Origin: Lachnospiraceae bacterium | GTDB lineage: Bacteria; Bacillota; Clostridia; Lachnospirales; Lachnospiraceae | DNA length: 64,000 bases | Direction: 5' to 3' | Assembly: GCA_024691305.1 (NCBI GenBank) | Contig: JAILNS010000005.1 | Span: 62,001 to 126,000, forward strand | In this document: positions 45,351 to 55,437 of the stretch, in pieces | Numbering within the stretch: position 1 is the stretch's first letter | How the letters are laid out: each line of letters opens with the position of its first letter | The notes under the pieces: generated by a model | Database searches by the model: none | Seen by the model: the letters and a program-made list of their open reading frames with translations, nothing else | What the model was told of the DNA's origin: nothing | Translations under genes and position numbers: made by a program

Positions 45351-46306
45351 AGAGCGTTACCCTCCTCCTCTTCATCTTCATCACGTCTTTTGGCAAGATT
45401 TTCCTGAACTCTCTTATAAAGCTCCTGTGCAGCATTGTATCCCATCTTCTTCTGGCGATGGTTAACAGCTGCAGACTCGCATATGATCGCAAGATTTCGA
45501 CCCGGACGGATCGGAATGTTGTGACATACTACCCTTATTCCCAGATACTCGGTATACTCTTCCTCGAGCCCGAGTCTGTCATATTCTTTATCCTTGTCCC
45601 AGTCTTCAAGTCTGATAACCAGATCGATGTTTTGGGTTTCACGTACACAGGAAGCACCAAACAAAGCTTTTACATCTATGATGCCTATGCCGCGAAGTTC
45701 GATGAAATGCTTGGTAACATCGGGAGCGGTACCAACGAGCGATGCATCAGATACTCTTCTTATCTCCACAACATCATCGGTAACAAGACGGTGTCCTCTC
45801 TTTATGAGTTCAAGTGCAGCCTCGGATTTACCTATTCCGCTCTCACCTGTGATAAGGACTCCTACACCGTATACATCAACAAGCACGCCGTGAACCGAAA
45901 TACACGGTGCCAGTTTTACATTCATCCATCTTATGATCTCTGCCGAAAATGCAGATGTTGCCTTGGGAGTCATAAAAAGCGGAACATTATGGGCAATGGC
46001 TGTTTTTAAGAATAACTCATTGGGCTGAAGATCCCTGCAAAAAATAATACAGGGTATGGGATAACTTAAGAGTTTTTCGAATATTTCCTTCTGATCCTTG
46101 GCACTTAAAGACTCCATATAAGAATATTCAACATATCCTATTATCTGAAGTCTCGTCGCCTCAAAATGTTCAAAATAACCTGCCATCTGTAAAGCGATAC
46201 GGTTGATGTCAGGCTGATGGACCTTGATCCCCTGTATATCCACTTCGGGTGTAAGGGACTTAAGATCCATTTTTTCCACGATAGCTTTAAGACTTAATGC
46301 TGCCAT
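45347..46306 (-). CDS. hprK: HPr kinase/phosphorylase
   Basis: The 319-residue enzyme phosphorylates and dephosphorylates Ser46 of HPr and Crh, linking glycolytic state to catabolite repression. The P-loop is GESGIGKSEAALEL, the capping loop and signature are in ELRGIGIIDVKALFG, and the catalytic His is in KRGHRLVTDD. The C-terminus ends in an acidic DEDEEEEG tail. The Crh-like substrate candidate lies in the same block. Confidence 0.97.
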   Translation of the reverse strand: MAALSLKAIVEKMDLKSLTPEVDIQGIKVHQPDINRIALQMAGYFEHFEATRLQIIGYVEYSYMESLSAKDQKEIFEKLLSYPIPCIIFCRDLQPNELFLKTAIAHNVPLFMTPKATSAFSAEIIRWMNVKLAPCISVHGVLVDVYGVGVLITGESGIGKSEAALELIKRGHRLVTDDVVEIRRVSDASLVGTAPDVTKHFIELRGIGIIDVKALFGASCVRETQNIDLVIRLEDWDKDKEYDRLGLEEEYTEYLGIRVVCHNIPIRPGRNLAIICESAAVNHRQKKMGYNAAQELYKRVQENLAKRRDEDEEEEGNAL

Positions 46307-46386
46307 ATAAACCCCCTTTAATGATTTTGATGCTCTAAATATATCATAACTGCGCTTCTAATTAAAGAATTACTGCGTTTGCCGTC

Positions 46387-48225
46387 TTATTGCGGTCCGG
46401 TATCCTTCTCAAGATAATCTTTGACTTCTTTGGCGACATTTACCGGAATTCCGGCTTTCTCACTGATCACGGACACGTCCGCAAGCCTTATGTCCTCTAT
46501 AGACTCAAACGCCTTCATAAGGCTCTTTCTTCTAGCTGGACCTATGCCCGGTATCTCGTCCAAAACAGAATGGACCTGATTTTGCTGCCGCAGTGATCTG
46601 TGATATTCGATCGCAAATCTGTGAGCTTCATCCTGTATCCTCGTTATCAGCTTAAAGCCTTCCGAATGAGTATCTATCGGTATCTCTATGTTGTTAAAGT
46701 ACAGGCCTCTCGTGCGGTGATTATCGTCTTTGACCATTCCCGCTACGGGTATATTTATATGAAGTTCATTAAGGACCGCAAGTGCAATGTTTACCTGCCC
46801 TCTTCCTCCGTCCATAAGAATGATGTCCGGAAATCCACCGAATGCGGTATCCTCCGCGGAATGTGAAAATCTTCTTGTGAGCACTTCTTTCATGCATGCA
46901 TAGTCATCGGGCCCCGCAACGCTCTTTATCCTGAACTTTCTGTAATTGCTCTTCTTCGGCCTGCCGTCCTCAAACACCACCATGCTTCCGACGTTGGCAA
47001 ATCCGCTGGTATTCGAGATATCGTATGCCTCCATACGGTTTAAGCCCTTCAGTTCAAGCCAATCTTCTATCTCCCTGACTGCCCCTGTGGTTCGTGCCTT
47101 CTCTCTTCTTATACGTTCCTTGTCACGATCGAGCACGAGTTTTGCATTTTGTGCGGCAAGTTCCACAAACTTTTCTCTCGATCCTCTTTTGGGAAAAAGA
47201 ACATATGACCTGCTGCCGCGAATCCCGCTAAGCCAGCTCTCGATCAGTTCCTTATCCTCTATCTCATACTGAAGCATCAGTTCTTTGGGGACAAAAGGCG
47301 TTCCGGCATAAAACTGCTTAACAAATTCTTCGAGTATATGCCCGTCTTCCTCGTCCCTGGTATTTTCCATATAATAGTGCTCTCTGCCGATGAGTCTTCC
47401 GTCCCGCACAAAAAATATCTGCACGACCGCATCGTTCTCATCCCTGGCCATAGCCACTATATCCCTGTCTTCACCGTCAGAATCAGTGATCTTCTGCTTT
47501 TGCGTAACGCTCTTAACGTTTTCGAGAAGATCCCTGAGTCGTGCGGCCTCCTCAAAGTTCATCTCCTCCGAGGCCTTGAGCATATCTTCCTCTATGGACT
47601 TTACCACAGGCTTATAGTTTCCTCCGAGAAAATCAAGTGCACCGTTTATACGTTCTCTGTACTCTTCTTTGGTGATATCGCCCTGGCACGGTGCATCACA
47701 CTGTAGAATATGATAATTTAAGCAAGGTCTTTCAACACCTATATCCCTTGGCAGGACCCTGTTGCAGCTTCTTAAACGGTACAGTTTATTAAGCAGATCT
47801 ATGGTCTCCCTGACCGCCTGCGATGATGTGAACGGGCCGAAATACCTCGATCTGTCCTTCTTCATTTCCCTGGAAAAAAGAATGCGCGGGAAATCCTCGT
47901 CTACCGTGACCTTTATAAAAGGATAGGTTTTATCGTCTTTTAAAAGAGTATTGTACTTGGGGGAATGTTCCTTTATTAGGTTATTCTCAAGAACGAGTGC
48001 TTCAAGTTCCGAATCCGTGACTATGTATTCGAAATATGAAACCTGTTCGACCATGCGGTCTATCTGCGGTCCTCTTCCTACGATTTTGCGAAAATAAGAC
48101 CGTACGCGGTTATGAAGATCTACCGCTTTGCCCACATAGAGTATAGTATCCCCGGCGTCATGCATGATGTAGACGCCGGGGGAATGTGGTAATTTCTTTA
48201 ATTCTTCGCTTATGTCAAAAGCCAT
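46387..48225 (-). CDS. uvrC: excinuclease ABC subunit C
   Basis: The 612-residue nucleotide-excision-repair nuclease has the GIY-YIG 3' nuclease at the N-terminus ([16 protein letters not shown]), a Cys-containing linker, a UVR segment ([17 protein letters not shown]), the RNase H-like 5' nuclease ([24 protein letters not shown]) and C-terminal HhH motifs ([16 protein letters not shown]). All are intact. Confidence 0.97.
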   Translation of the reverse strand: MAFDISEELKKLPHSPGVYIMHDAGDTILYVGKAVDLHNRVRSYFRKIVGRGPQIDRMVEQVSYFEYIVTDSELEALVLENNLIKEHSPKYNTLLKDDKTYPFIKVTVDEDFPRILFSREMKKDRSRYFGPFTSSQAVRETIDLLNKLYRLRSCNRVLPRDIGVERPCLNYHILQCDAPCQGDITKEEYRERINGALDFLGGNYKPVVKSIEEDMLKASEEMNFEEAARLRDLLENVKSVTQKQKITDSDGEDRDIVAMARDENDAVVQIFFVRDGRLIGREHYYMENTRDEEDGHILEEFVKQFYAGTPFVPKELMLQYEIEDKELIESWLSGIRGSRSYVLFPKRGSREKFVELAAQNAKLVLDRDKERIRREKARTTGAVREIEDWLELKGLNRMEAYDISNTSGFANVGSMVVFEDGRPKKSNYRKFRIKSVAGPDDYACMKEVLTRRFSHSAEDTAFGGFPDIILMDGGRGQVNIALAVLNELHINIPVAGMVKDDNHRTRGLYFNNIEIPIDTHSEGFKLITRIQDEAHRFAIEYHRSLRQQNQVHSVLDEIPGIGPARRKSLMKAFESIEDIRLADVSVISEKAGIPVNVAKEVKDYLEKDTGPQ

Positions 48226-48237
48226 ATATCTTATCTA

Positions 48238-50679
48238 TTACTGTCCTGAAAAGACTCCGCCTGTAGGAATGGATCCGTTTCCGTCATCCGAACCGTCATC
48301 GTCATCATCGGTATCTGTCTCCGGTGCGGAATATGTACCGGTTTCGGTATCTTCTTTAGCCTCGTATTCTATGGTTTCCGTTCTGGTGACCGATATCTTA
48401 TCATCGACCACAGCCTGAAAACTCTTTTTGATCTGTGTTTCGACATCCTGTCTCGTCTTAGCCTCCGGTGATGTTTCCGGTGAGGTCTCCGGAGTCTCTG
48501 CTACGGATGTGTCTTCTGTTTCTTCCGTTTCCTTAGGTACGGTTTCTGTAATTTCCTCCGGTACGGCTTCCTCGGCTTCTTTTTTGGCCGCAGCCGCTTT
48601 CTCTTCTTCTTCGAGTTCCTTCAGGTATTTATCGATATCGGGATCGATCTCGATCTCTCCTTTTTTTGAAGATTTATCGGATTTTTTCCCTTTTTCGTTT
48701 ATGCGTCCCGACTTTGAGCCATCCTCATCTTCCTTAGGTTCGGGAATTCCTTTTTCCTTACGGTATATCTTCATGAATTCCTTACCTGTTATGGTTTCTT
48801 TTTTGATAAGGAATCCTGCAAGTTTATCCATAAGATCACGGTTGTCTTTAAGGAGCTTCTTAGCTTCCTTATAACAGTCTTTGAGGATCTTCATGACTTC
48901 TTCATCTATATCGGCAGCCGTTACATCCGAACAGTTAAGCGCAAGACGACCGTCCAGATATCTGCTTTCCACGGTCTCAAGTCCCATGAGACCGAAACGC
49001 TTGCTCATGCCATACTGCGTTACCATCGAACGGGCTATGGATGTAGCTTTTTCTATATCATTGGCTGCACCTGTCGTTACGGTATCAAATACGATCTCCT
49101 CGGCTGCACGGCCTCCTAAAAGTCCTACCAGCATATCATGAAGCTCAGCCTGAGTATTAAGATATTTCTCTTCTTCGGGCACCTGCATTACATATCCGAG
49201 CGCTCCCATCGTTCTTGGAACGATCGTGATCTTCTGAACAGGTTCGGAATTCTTCTGAAGTGCAGCTATAAGTGCATGTCCAACCTCATGGTAGGATACG
49301 ATCTTGCGTTCTTCCGCACTCATTATGCGGTCTTTTTTCTCTTTTCCGACAAGCACCTGCTCAACTGCGTTGAACAGATCCTTCTGGCTGACCAGATTAC
49401 GGCCTTCCTTAACGGCATTGATGGCTGCCTCGTTGATCATATTTGCCAGATCCGATCCCACAGCACCGCTCGTTGCGAGTGCTATCTCATTAAGATCCAC
49501 GGTATCATCCATTAGCACGTCTTTGGAATGGACCTGAAGTATCTCAACACGCCCCTTAAGATCAGGCTTGTCAACTATGATACGTCTGTCGAAACGTCCG
49601 GGACGAAGAAGCGCTTTATCAAGGATCTCTGGGCGGTTGGTAGCTGCAAGGATTATGATACCTTTCTTGCCGTCAAATCCGTCCATCTCCGAAAGGAGCT
49701 GGTTAAGAGTCTGCTCTCTTTCTTCGTTTCCGCCGCCGTATTTGGAATCACGGCTTCGTCCTATGGCATCGATCTCATCTATAAACACGATACAGGGTGC
49801 GTTTTTCTCCGCTTCCTGGAACAGATCCCTTACACGCGATGCGCCTACACCGACGTATAACTCTATAAAATCGGAACCTGCCAGCGAGAAAAAAGGAACA
49901 TGAGCTTCACCCGCAACCGCCTTGGCAAGAAGCGTCTTGCCTGTTCCGGGAGGTCCTACGAGCAATGCTCCCTTGGGAAGTCTCGCACCGATCTTTGAAT
50001 ATTTGGCGGGATTGTGTAAGAAATCGACCACTTCTATAAGTGACTCCTTGGCTTCGTCCTCACCTGCCACATCGGCAAAAGTTACTCCGGTGTCTTTCTG
50101 CACATATACCTTTGCATTCGACTTTCCGAAGCTCATTCCCATGAATCCGCCACCCGACTTGTTCATCTTACGGAAAAGAAGACTTAAGAGCACCCACATA
50201 AGAAGAATGGGTAACACATATGTGAGAAGTATCGACATAATGAGGCTCGATCCGTCGGAAACCTCTCCGCTCACTTCTACTCCCGCCTCAAGAAGCCTGG
50301 TGGTTAAGGTATCGTCTTCTTCTATCTTTCCGGTATAGTAGACCATCTCAGCCGGAGCCTGGGCATAGAAGAACAGGCTGTTCATATTGGGCTCGGTACT
50401 TTCCTCGGTCTTCTTGCTGAACTCTATCCTGTCGCTTCCTATCGAAACCTTGGAGACCTCGCCATTTTCAAGCATCTGGATAAATTCATTATATGTTACT
50501 TCCTGTGTCCCCGATCCGTTTACAAGACGCATAAAATACGACACCATAAGCAGTGTCATAAGTGCAGCGACAATAAACATGAACACGCTTTGACGCTTGG
50601 GACCTCTGTTTTCGTTGTCGTTCCCGCCCTGGCCGTTATTTCTGCCGCCGGGCATGTTGGAATTTTGGTTATTATCCAT
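48238..50679 (-). CDS. ftsH: ATP-dependent zinc metalloprotease FtsH
   Basis: The 813-residue membrane protease has two membrane helices (about 32-50 and 148-166) flanking a short external domain, AAA module (GPPGTGKTLLAKAV, IVFIDEIDAIGRS, LRPGRFDRR) and the zinc motif HEVGHAL. It degrades membrane and short-lived proteins. It is about 150 residues longer than standard; the extra C-terminal part is an acidic, Glu/Thr-rich low-complexity tail. The N-terminus also has an Asn/Gly-rich segment. Confidence 0.96.
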   Translation of the reverse strand: MDNNQNSNMPGGRNNGQGGNDNENRGPKRQSVFMFIVAALMTLLMVSYFMRLVNGSGTQEVTYNEFIQMLENGEVSKVSIGSDRIEFSKKTEESTEPNMNSLFFYAQAPAEMVYYTGKIEEDDTLTTRLLEAGVEVSGEVSDGSSLIMSILLTYVLPILLMWVLLSLLFRKMNKSGGGFMGMSFGKSNAKVYVQKDTGVTFADVAGEDEAKESLIEVVDFLHNPAKYSKIGARLPKGALLVGPPGTGKTLLAKAVAGEAHVPFFSLAGSDFIELYVGVGASRVRDLFQEAEKNAPCIVFIDEIDAIGRSRDSKYGGGNEEREQTLNQLLSEMDGFDGKKGIIILAATNRPEILDKALLRPGRFDRRIIVDKPDLKGRVEILQVHSKDVLMDDTVDLNEIALATSGAVGSDLANMINEAAINAVKEGRNLVSQKDLFNAVEQVLVGKEKKDRIMSAEERKIVSYHEVGHALIAALQKNSEPVQKITIVPRTMGALGYVMQVPEEEKYLNTQAELHDMLVGLLGGRAAEEIVFDTVTTGAANDIEKATSIARSMVTQYGMSKRFGLMGLETVESRYLDGRLALNCSDVTAADIDEEVMKILKDCYKEAKKLLKDNRDLMDKLAGFLIKKETITGKEFMKIYRKEKGIPEPKEDEDGSKSGRINEKGKKSDKSSKKGEIEIDPDIDKYLKELEEEEKAAAAKKEAEEAVPEEITETVPKETEETEDTSVAETPETSPETSPEAKTRQDVETQIKKSFQAVVDDKISVTRTETIEYEAKEDTETGTYSAPETDTDDDDDGSDDGNGSIPTGGVFSGQ

Positions 50680-50738
50680 AAGATCTTACCCTTTTATATC
50701 CTTTTCAAACTTTTGAATCTTTTCGGACCTGCCATTTA

Positions 50739-52226
50739 TCACACTTTGTGATAAAGTCTGTCCTCCTCCTCATATCTGGGCTCGCATGTAAGCTGTATGC
50801 CCAGTCTTCTGTATATACCTGTATCTGCCGCGGACAGGATAACCGTCGAATGTGCATCGCATCCCCGAAGTTTGGGAAGTTGTCTTATTGCCTCGGCTGC
50901 AAGCTCATTTTTACCTGCGGAAGAAGAAAGGGCGATCAATATCTCATCCATATGAAGATTAGGATTACTGCTTCCCAAATAGTCTGTTTTAAGTGTCTGT
51001 ATCGGAGTTATATATTCGGGTGAAATGAGTTCTACAGCATCATCTATTCCCGCAAGTGTCTTTATGGCATTTAATATCATAGCTGCCGAGGGTCCCAACA
51101 GATCGCCTGTCTTACCGGTGATCAGGGTTCCGTCAGGTAATTCTATCGCTGCAGCAGGATGTCCTGTAGCTTTTTCTTTTTCGAGCGCCGCACCGACTAC
51201 CTTCCTGTCGCTTATGGATATGTCTCCCTGATTCATAAGAAGCTCGAGCTTACGGATATCATCCTTGGAAGCGCCTGTGATCCTCTTTTCGTTAAGAGCC
51301 TTATAATAACGTCTTATGATCTCCTGTAAAGAAGCCTGACGACATACCTCATCATCTATTATGCAGTTACCTGCCATATTTACGCCCATATCGGTAGGTG
51401 ACTTATACGGGCTGGTTCCCATGATCATTTCAAGCATTGACTTGACCACGGGGAATATCTCTATATCTCTGTTGTAATTGACCGTTGTCTCGCCGTAAGC
51501 CTCAAGGTGGAAGGGATCGATCATATTTACATCGTTCAGATCGGCAGTAGCTGCTTCATATGCAAGGTTGACCGGGTGTTTAAGCGGGATATTCCAGATA
51601 GGAAAAGTCTCAAACTTGGCATAACCTGCCTTGATCCCGTGTCTGTATTCATGATAAAGCTGTGAGAGACAGGTAGCCATCTTGCCGCTTCCGGGACCGG
51701 GAGCCGTCACTACCACCAAAGGTCTTGAAGCTTCTATATAATCATTTTTTCCATAGCCCTCGTCGCTGACGATCGTAGCGGTATCATAGGGATATCCGGG
51801 AATCTTATAGTGTCTGTATGAACGTATTCCAAGCTCCTCCAGCCGTTTTTCAAAAGCGACCGCCTGCGGCTGTGAATTATACATTGTAAGAACTACGCTT
51901 CCGACATAAAGATCTTTTTCCTGAAACGCATCTATCAGCCTTAAAACGTCCATATCATAGGTGATACCATAGTCACCCCTGATCTTGTTGGATTCGATAT
52001 CTTCGGCATTTATCGCTATAACGATCTCAGCCTGGTCTTTTAACTGCATGAGCATCTGAAGTTTGGAATCGGGATGAAATCCGGGAAGGACTCTCGATGC
52101 ATGATAATCATCAAACAGCTTACCTCCGAATTCCAGATACAGCTTGTTATCAAACTTCGCTATCCTCTCCCTGATGTGCTCAGACTGCATGGACAGATAC
52201 TTATTATTGTCAAATCCGATCTTCAT
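50739..52226 (-). CDS. DUF1846 family protein
   Basis: The 495-residue protein matches the DUF1846 family throughout (KIGFDNNKYLSMQSEHI, VTAPGPGSGKMATCLSQLYH with a P-loop-like GPGSGK, HMDEILIALSSSAGKN). Crystal structures of the family exist, but the function is unknown. It lies upstream of ftsH by 59 bp in the same direction. Confidence 0.92.
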   Translation of the reverse strand: MKIGFDNNKYLSMQSEHIRERIAKFDNKLYLEFGGKLFDDYHASRVLPGFHPDSKLQMLMQLKDQAEIVIAINAEDIESNKIRGDYGITYDMDVLRLIDAFQEKDLYVGSVVLTMYNSQPQAVAFEKRLEELGIRSYRHYKIPGYPYDTATIVSDEGYGKNDYIEASRPLVVVTAPGPGSGKMATCLSQLYHEYRHGIKAGYAKFETFPIWNIPLKHPVNLAYEAATADLNDVNMIDPFHLEAYGETTVNYNRDIEIFPVVKSMLEMIMGTSPYKSPTDMGVNMAGNCIIDDEVCRQASLQEIIRRYYKALNEKRITGASKDDIRKLELLMNQGDISISDRKVVGAALEKEKATGHPAAAIELPDGTLITGKTGDLLGPSAAMILNAIKTLAGIDDAVELISPEYITPIQTLKTDYLGSSNPNLHMDEILIALSSSAGKNELAAEAIRQLPKLRGCDAHSTVILSAADTGIYRRLGIQLTCEPRYEEEDRLYHKV

Positions 52227-52369
52227 GTTTAACCTCTGGCTTTATTTTTCACTTCTGATATTTATTCTATGCCATTACAAATCTTACCTTATAATCGGCA
52301 AAAAAACTACCTTGAAATACTTAAAATGTCAATAAAAAAGTATATATATTTTATAAATCTGCCGGCCCG

Positions 52370-53365
52370 TCAGACGATGATATCCCCGCCAAGAGACAGT
52401 TTAATGATATCCGAGGCCGGGATGTGCAATGAGTCGGACAGCCACAGTTTCATATAAAGGGAGATCGGTGTTATATTGCCGGCACGGACTATGTGAAGAT
52501 CGTCGTATTTTTTGACTGTATCATAATCGGATCCGTCGGGAGCTCCGGTAACAAAGACCTTGATATTTCTTTCGTGCATCGCCTCAAAAAAACGAATGCT
52601 CTCGTTGGAGACCATATTTATCGTTCCCGAATGAAATGATTCATGGACGATATATCTTACATTGTCACTGATTGCCGGATAAACGATCCCGGGGTAAGGA
52701 ATAATCCGGACAACGCTTTTGCAGGTTTCATCTAAGGATATTATGCCAAAAGGAGCGGTTTCGTCGTCTTTTTCCGAGAACTCTTCATTTTTTATAAACC
52801 GGCCGTCTAAGCCAAACCGTCCATACACCCTATCCAAAGTGCTGTAAAGCGCCGAAGAATATGCCTGATGTGCAAGCAGTCTGGAAGCCCTGTGCACATC
52901 TGTCGTTTCACTGCCCGTATTTTTGTAAACCGCAAAAACACCTTTACCAAGACCTTCACGTATAAACTCAAGCGCACAGTTAAGATTATCAAAAGCATTA
53001 GACCTGCTGTCTTCTATGGGGAAATCCGAGGACACAAGACAAACAGGGACAGAACACAGCCCCATGCAATAAGATAAGGCTGCAGACGTATACTGCAGTG
53101 TGTCCGTGCCGTGCGTAATTATAATGCCATCATAACCTTTGTCCGTATTTTTACAGACCTCGGATACGATGGCACTTATTATCTCACCGGTACTGTTTTC
53201 ACTGAAAACAGATACAGGATTTACAGTATCAAGATCATAATCGATACCGCACTTATTTCTGTATGCTTCTATCAGTTTATACGGACGCTCCTTTTCTATA
53301 TGCAAAAAACTTTCATCTGAAAAACTGCCGATCGTCCCACCGGTAAAAACAAACAATACTTTCAT
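52370..53365 (-). CDS. asparaginase
   Basis: The 331-residue amidohydrolase converts asparagine to aspartate and ammonia. The two active-site Thr motifs are FTGGTIGS and IITHGTDTLQYTSAAL, and a later SNESIRFFEA-FVTGAPDG region forms the C-terminal domain. No export signal is visible, so it is probably the cytoplasmic type I enzyme. Its ATG overlaps the stop of the DUF308 gene by one base. Confidence 0.88.
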   Translation of the reverse strand: MKVLFVFTGGTIGSFSDESFLHIEKERPYKLIEAYRNKCGIDYDLDTVNPVSVFSENSTGEIISAIVSEVCKNTDKGYDGIIITHGTDTLQYTSAALSYCMGLCSVPVCLVSSDFPIEDSRSNAFDNLNCALEFIREGLGKGVFAVYKNTGSETTDVHRASRLLAHQAYSSALYSTLDRVYGRFGLDGRFIKNEEFSEKDDETAPFGIISLDETCKSVVRIIPYPGIVYPAISDNVRYIVHESFHSGTINMVSNESIRFFEAMHERNIKVFVTGAPDGSDYDTVKKYDDLHIVRAGNITPISLYMKLWLSDSLHIPASDIIKLSLGGDIIV

Positions 53366-54285
53366 TATTCTGCAGGATTCTCCCCGTTAGCCGCTGAATC
53401 CGGATCGGAAGAAATATCCTGTTCGGCAGGCATTTCACCGGTCAGATCTGCAACATTTTCTGACATTGGTGTATCTTCCGGGGCCGGGTTATAACCGTAA
53501 ACCGTATCCGGAGAGCTGTATGAATCGTCACCTGTCTGAGTGTATGAGGAAACTTCCGGCTGAGCAGGTGCTGTAATAGCCTCTGCCTCTGCACGTGCAG
53601 CCGCCGCTGCTGCGATCGCCTGCTCACGTTCTTTAAGCTCATTGGCTGCTCTTTTCTTCTCCTGATGCTTAAATATCGCAACCCTTATGATCGTATATAT
53701 ATTGACAAGTAATCCAAGTCCCGATGCCACAAGAACTATCCACCAGGTATATGCATCATATGGAAGTTTCTCAGGAGCCGGCTTTAGTATCAGGAATACT
53801 CCGCATACTATTACAATAGCTGAAAGTATTATTACAAATGCCCAGATGACATCTTTCATGCTCTTAAGATCCAGTGAATGCTGAAGCATGATTATACCCA
53901 TGAGAAGTACTGCGATTCCGAGGATCAGATCTATGACTCCTCCAAGTACATCGGCCCTCAAAAGAGCACATACCCCAAGTATCACAAGAAGAGTCCCTAT
54001 GGAAAAACCGTATGCATTAATGTTTCGGTAAGCATCTGTCACAAAGTATCTGACAATCTGTACAATTCCGATTATTATAATGACTGCTCCCACAACATAA
54101 CTTAAATATACGGGTTTAAGTTCTATATCCGGAACAAAAAGATTCACCGCGGCTATCGCACCGAAAACTATGGCAGTAAAAATAACCGCCAGATTAGTCA
54201 TATGCGTATCTTTTTGCACGGTTGTATCCACTGCCTGACCTTCCGGCAAAGTTTCTGTGGGCTGAGCTTCTATTTCTTTTTTCAT
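53365..54285 (-). CDS. DUF308 family membrane protein with cytoplasmic tail
   Basis: The 306-residue protein has six membrane helices between residues 30 and 210 in the HdeD/DUF308 pattern, then an Ala-rich charged segment and a 60-residue Pro/Ser/Glu-rich C-terminal tail. Function is unknown; HdeD relatives take part in acid resistance. The gene is divergent from traX across 44 bp. Confidence 0.78.
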   Translation of the reverse strand: MKKEIEAQPTETLPEGQAVDTTVQKDTHMTNLAVIFTAIVFGAIAAVNLFVPDIELKPVYLSYVVGAVIIIIGIVQIVRYFVTDAYRNINAYGFSIGTLLVILGVCALLRADVLGGVIDLILGIAVLLMGIIMLQHSLDLKSMKDVIWAFVIILSAIVIVCGVFLILKPAPEKLPYDAYTWWIVLVASGLGLLVNIYTIIRVAIFKHQEKKRAANELKEREQAIAAAAAARAEAEAITAPAQPEVSSYTQTGDDSYSSPDTVYGYNPAPEDTPMSENVADLTGEMPAEQDISSDPDSAANGENPAE

Positions 54286-54313
54286 ATTGCCTCCTGGATG
54301 TACTTCATAATTG

Positions 54314-54322
54314 TGATATACT
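54314..54322 (+). promoter_or_regulatory. extended -10 promoter for traX-like gene, possibly leaderless
   Basis: TGA followed by TATACT (54317-54322) is a good extended -10 element. The expected start, about seven bases later, coincides with the A of the ATG at 54330, and no Shine-Dalgarno sequence precedes that ATG. Confidence 0.45.
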
Positions 54323-54329
54323 TTAGTTT

Positions 54330-55292
54330 ATGCAAAACATTACTTCCATCAAAAAATATCGTTCGCCGGGTCTTACGGGACAGGCAATAAAAACCATAGC
54401 GATCATATCGATGATAATCGACCATATCGGATTTGCCCTTATCAATCATTTGCCGGGCGCATCCGATCCGGCTTCCGTTACCTCAGCCGTATATATGATC
54501 TGCAGATTTTTAGGCCGGCTGGCTTTTCCCCTGTACTGTTTCATGCTCGTCGAAGGGGCTGCTCATACCAGAAGTCATTTAAAATATGCCATCAGGCTGC
54601 TTATCTTCGGACTGATATCCGAGGTCCCTTTCGACCTTGCATTCTATAAAATGCCGATCTACGCAAAACACCAGAATGTGTTCTTTTCACTCTTTCTGGG
54701 AATTTTGATGCTATGGGCTTTTGACCTTATCAAAAACAAAGGGATAGAAAAGATCCCGGGCATCGTGTTCAAAATTCTTGGGCTTACGATTCCGACAGCT
54801 TACTTCGGATGGCGTATAGGATCAAACCTAAATACCATATTCGGAATAGATATTCCTTCCGTAACGGCATACGCCGCAACTGCCGCAGTCGCATTTATCC
54901 TTATATTTGTACTGATATATAATACCGCAAAAAAGCAAAGTGACACGGCCGCACTTTTATTATGCGGAAATCTGACAGTTATGTGCATATTCGCATTCAT
55001 CGCGGATATGGCAAGAACAGATTACCGCTCTGCGGGCATCCTTACGATAGCAGCAATGTATATATACAGACGCGACAGATTCATAAGCATGATATCAGGA
55101 TGCGTGATCTTATCGGTACTTTCAAACCCCACAGAATTATTTGCTTTTTGTAATCTGCCGATCATAAGCAAATATAACGGACAGCGCGGACGTGGTCCGA
55201 AATATCTGTTTTACATTGTATATCCGGCACATCTTCTGATCCTTTATCTTATATCAAAAGCTTTGGGGATCGGTGTTCCGGGAATCCTATGA
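54330..55292 (+). CDS. TraX family membrane protein
   Basis: The 320-residue polytopic membrane protein has the TraX start (LTGQAIKTIAIISMIIDHIGFAL) and FLGRLAFPLYCFMLVEGAAHT, with the conserved DHIG and RLAFPLY motifs, and ends with KYLFYIVYPAHLLILYLI. TraX acetylates F-pilin in E. coli, but chromosomal Firmicute homologues are widespread without conjugation genes and their acyl acceptor is unknown. No conjugation genes are nearby. Confidence 0.87.
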   Translation: MQNITSIKKYRSPGLTGQAIKTIAIISMIIDHIGFALINHLPGASDPASVTSAVYMICRFLGRLAFPLYCFMLVEGAAHTRSHLKYAIRLLIFGLISEVPFDLAFYKMPIYAKHQNVFFSLFLGILMLWAFDLIKNKGIEKIPGIVFKILGLTIPTAYFGWRIGSNLNTIFGIDIPSVTAYAATAAVAFILIFVLIYNTAKKQSDTAALLLCGNLTVMCIFAFIADMARTDYRSAGILTIAAMYIYRRDRFISMISGCVILSVLSNPTELFAFCNLPIISKYNGQRGRGPKYLFYIVYPAHLLILYLISKALGIGVPGIL

Positions 55293-55296
55293 TCGG

Positions 55297-55410
55297 TCAA
55301 TCTTCATCCTCATCAACAACTGCCGCTATGGATGATACAAATGTACTTATTACCGATATCACTACAGCGAAGATTATTATGAGGAGTCCTCCTCCAAGTA
55401 CTACAAGCAT
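55297..55410 (-). CDS. small single-helix membrane protein (37 residues)
   Basis: An ATG at 55408-55410 with AAAGGA eight bases upstream opens a 37-codon frame: MLVVLGGGLLIIIFAVV, then a continuing hydrophobic stretch and the acidic end VVDEDED. One membrane helix is predicted. It lies 27 bp after ahcY, on the same strand. I do not recognise a family. Confidence 0.55.
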   Translation of the reverse strand: MLVVLGGGLLIIIFAVVISVISTFVSSIAAVVDEDED

Positions 55411-55437
55411 GGTATTTCCTTTCGTTTTAAATATTTA

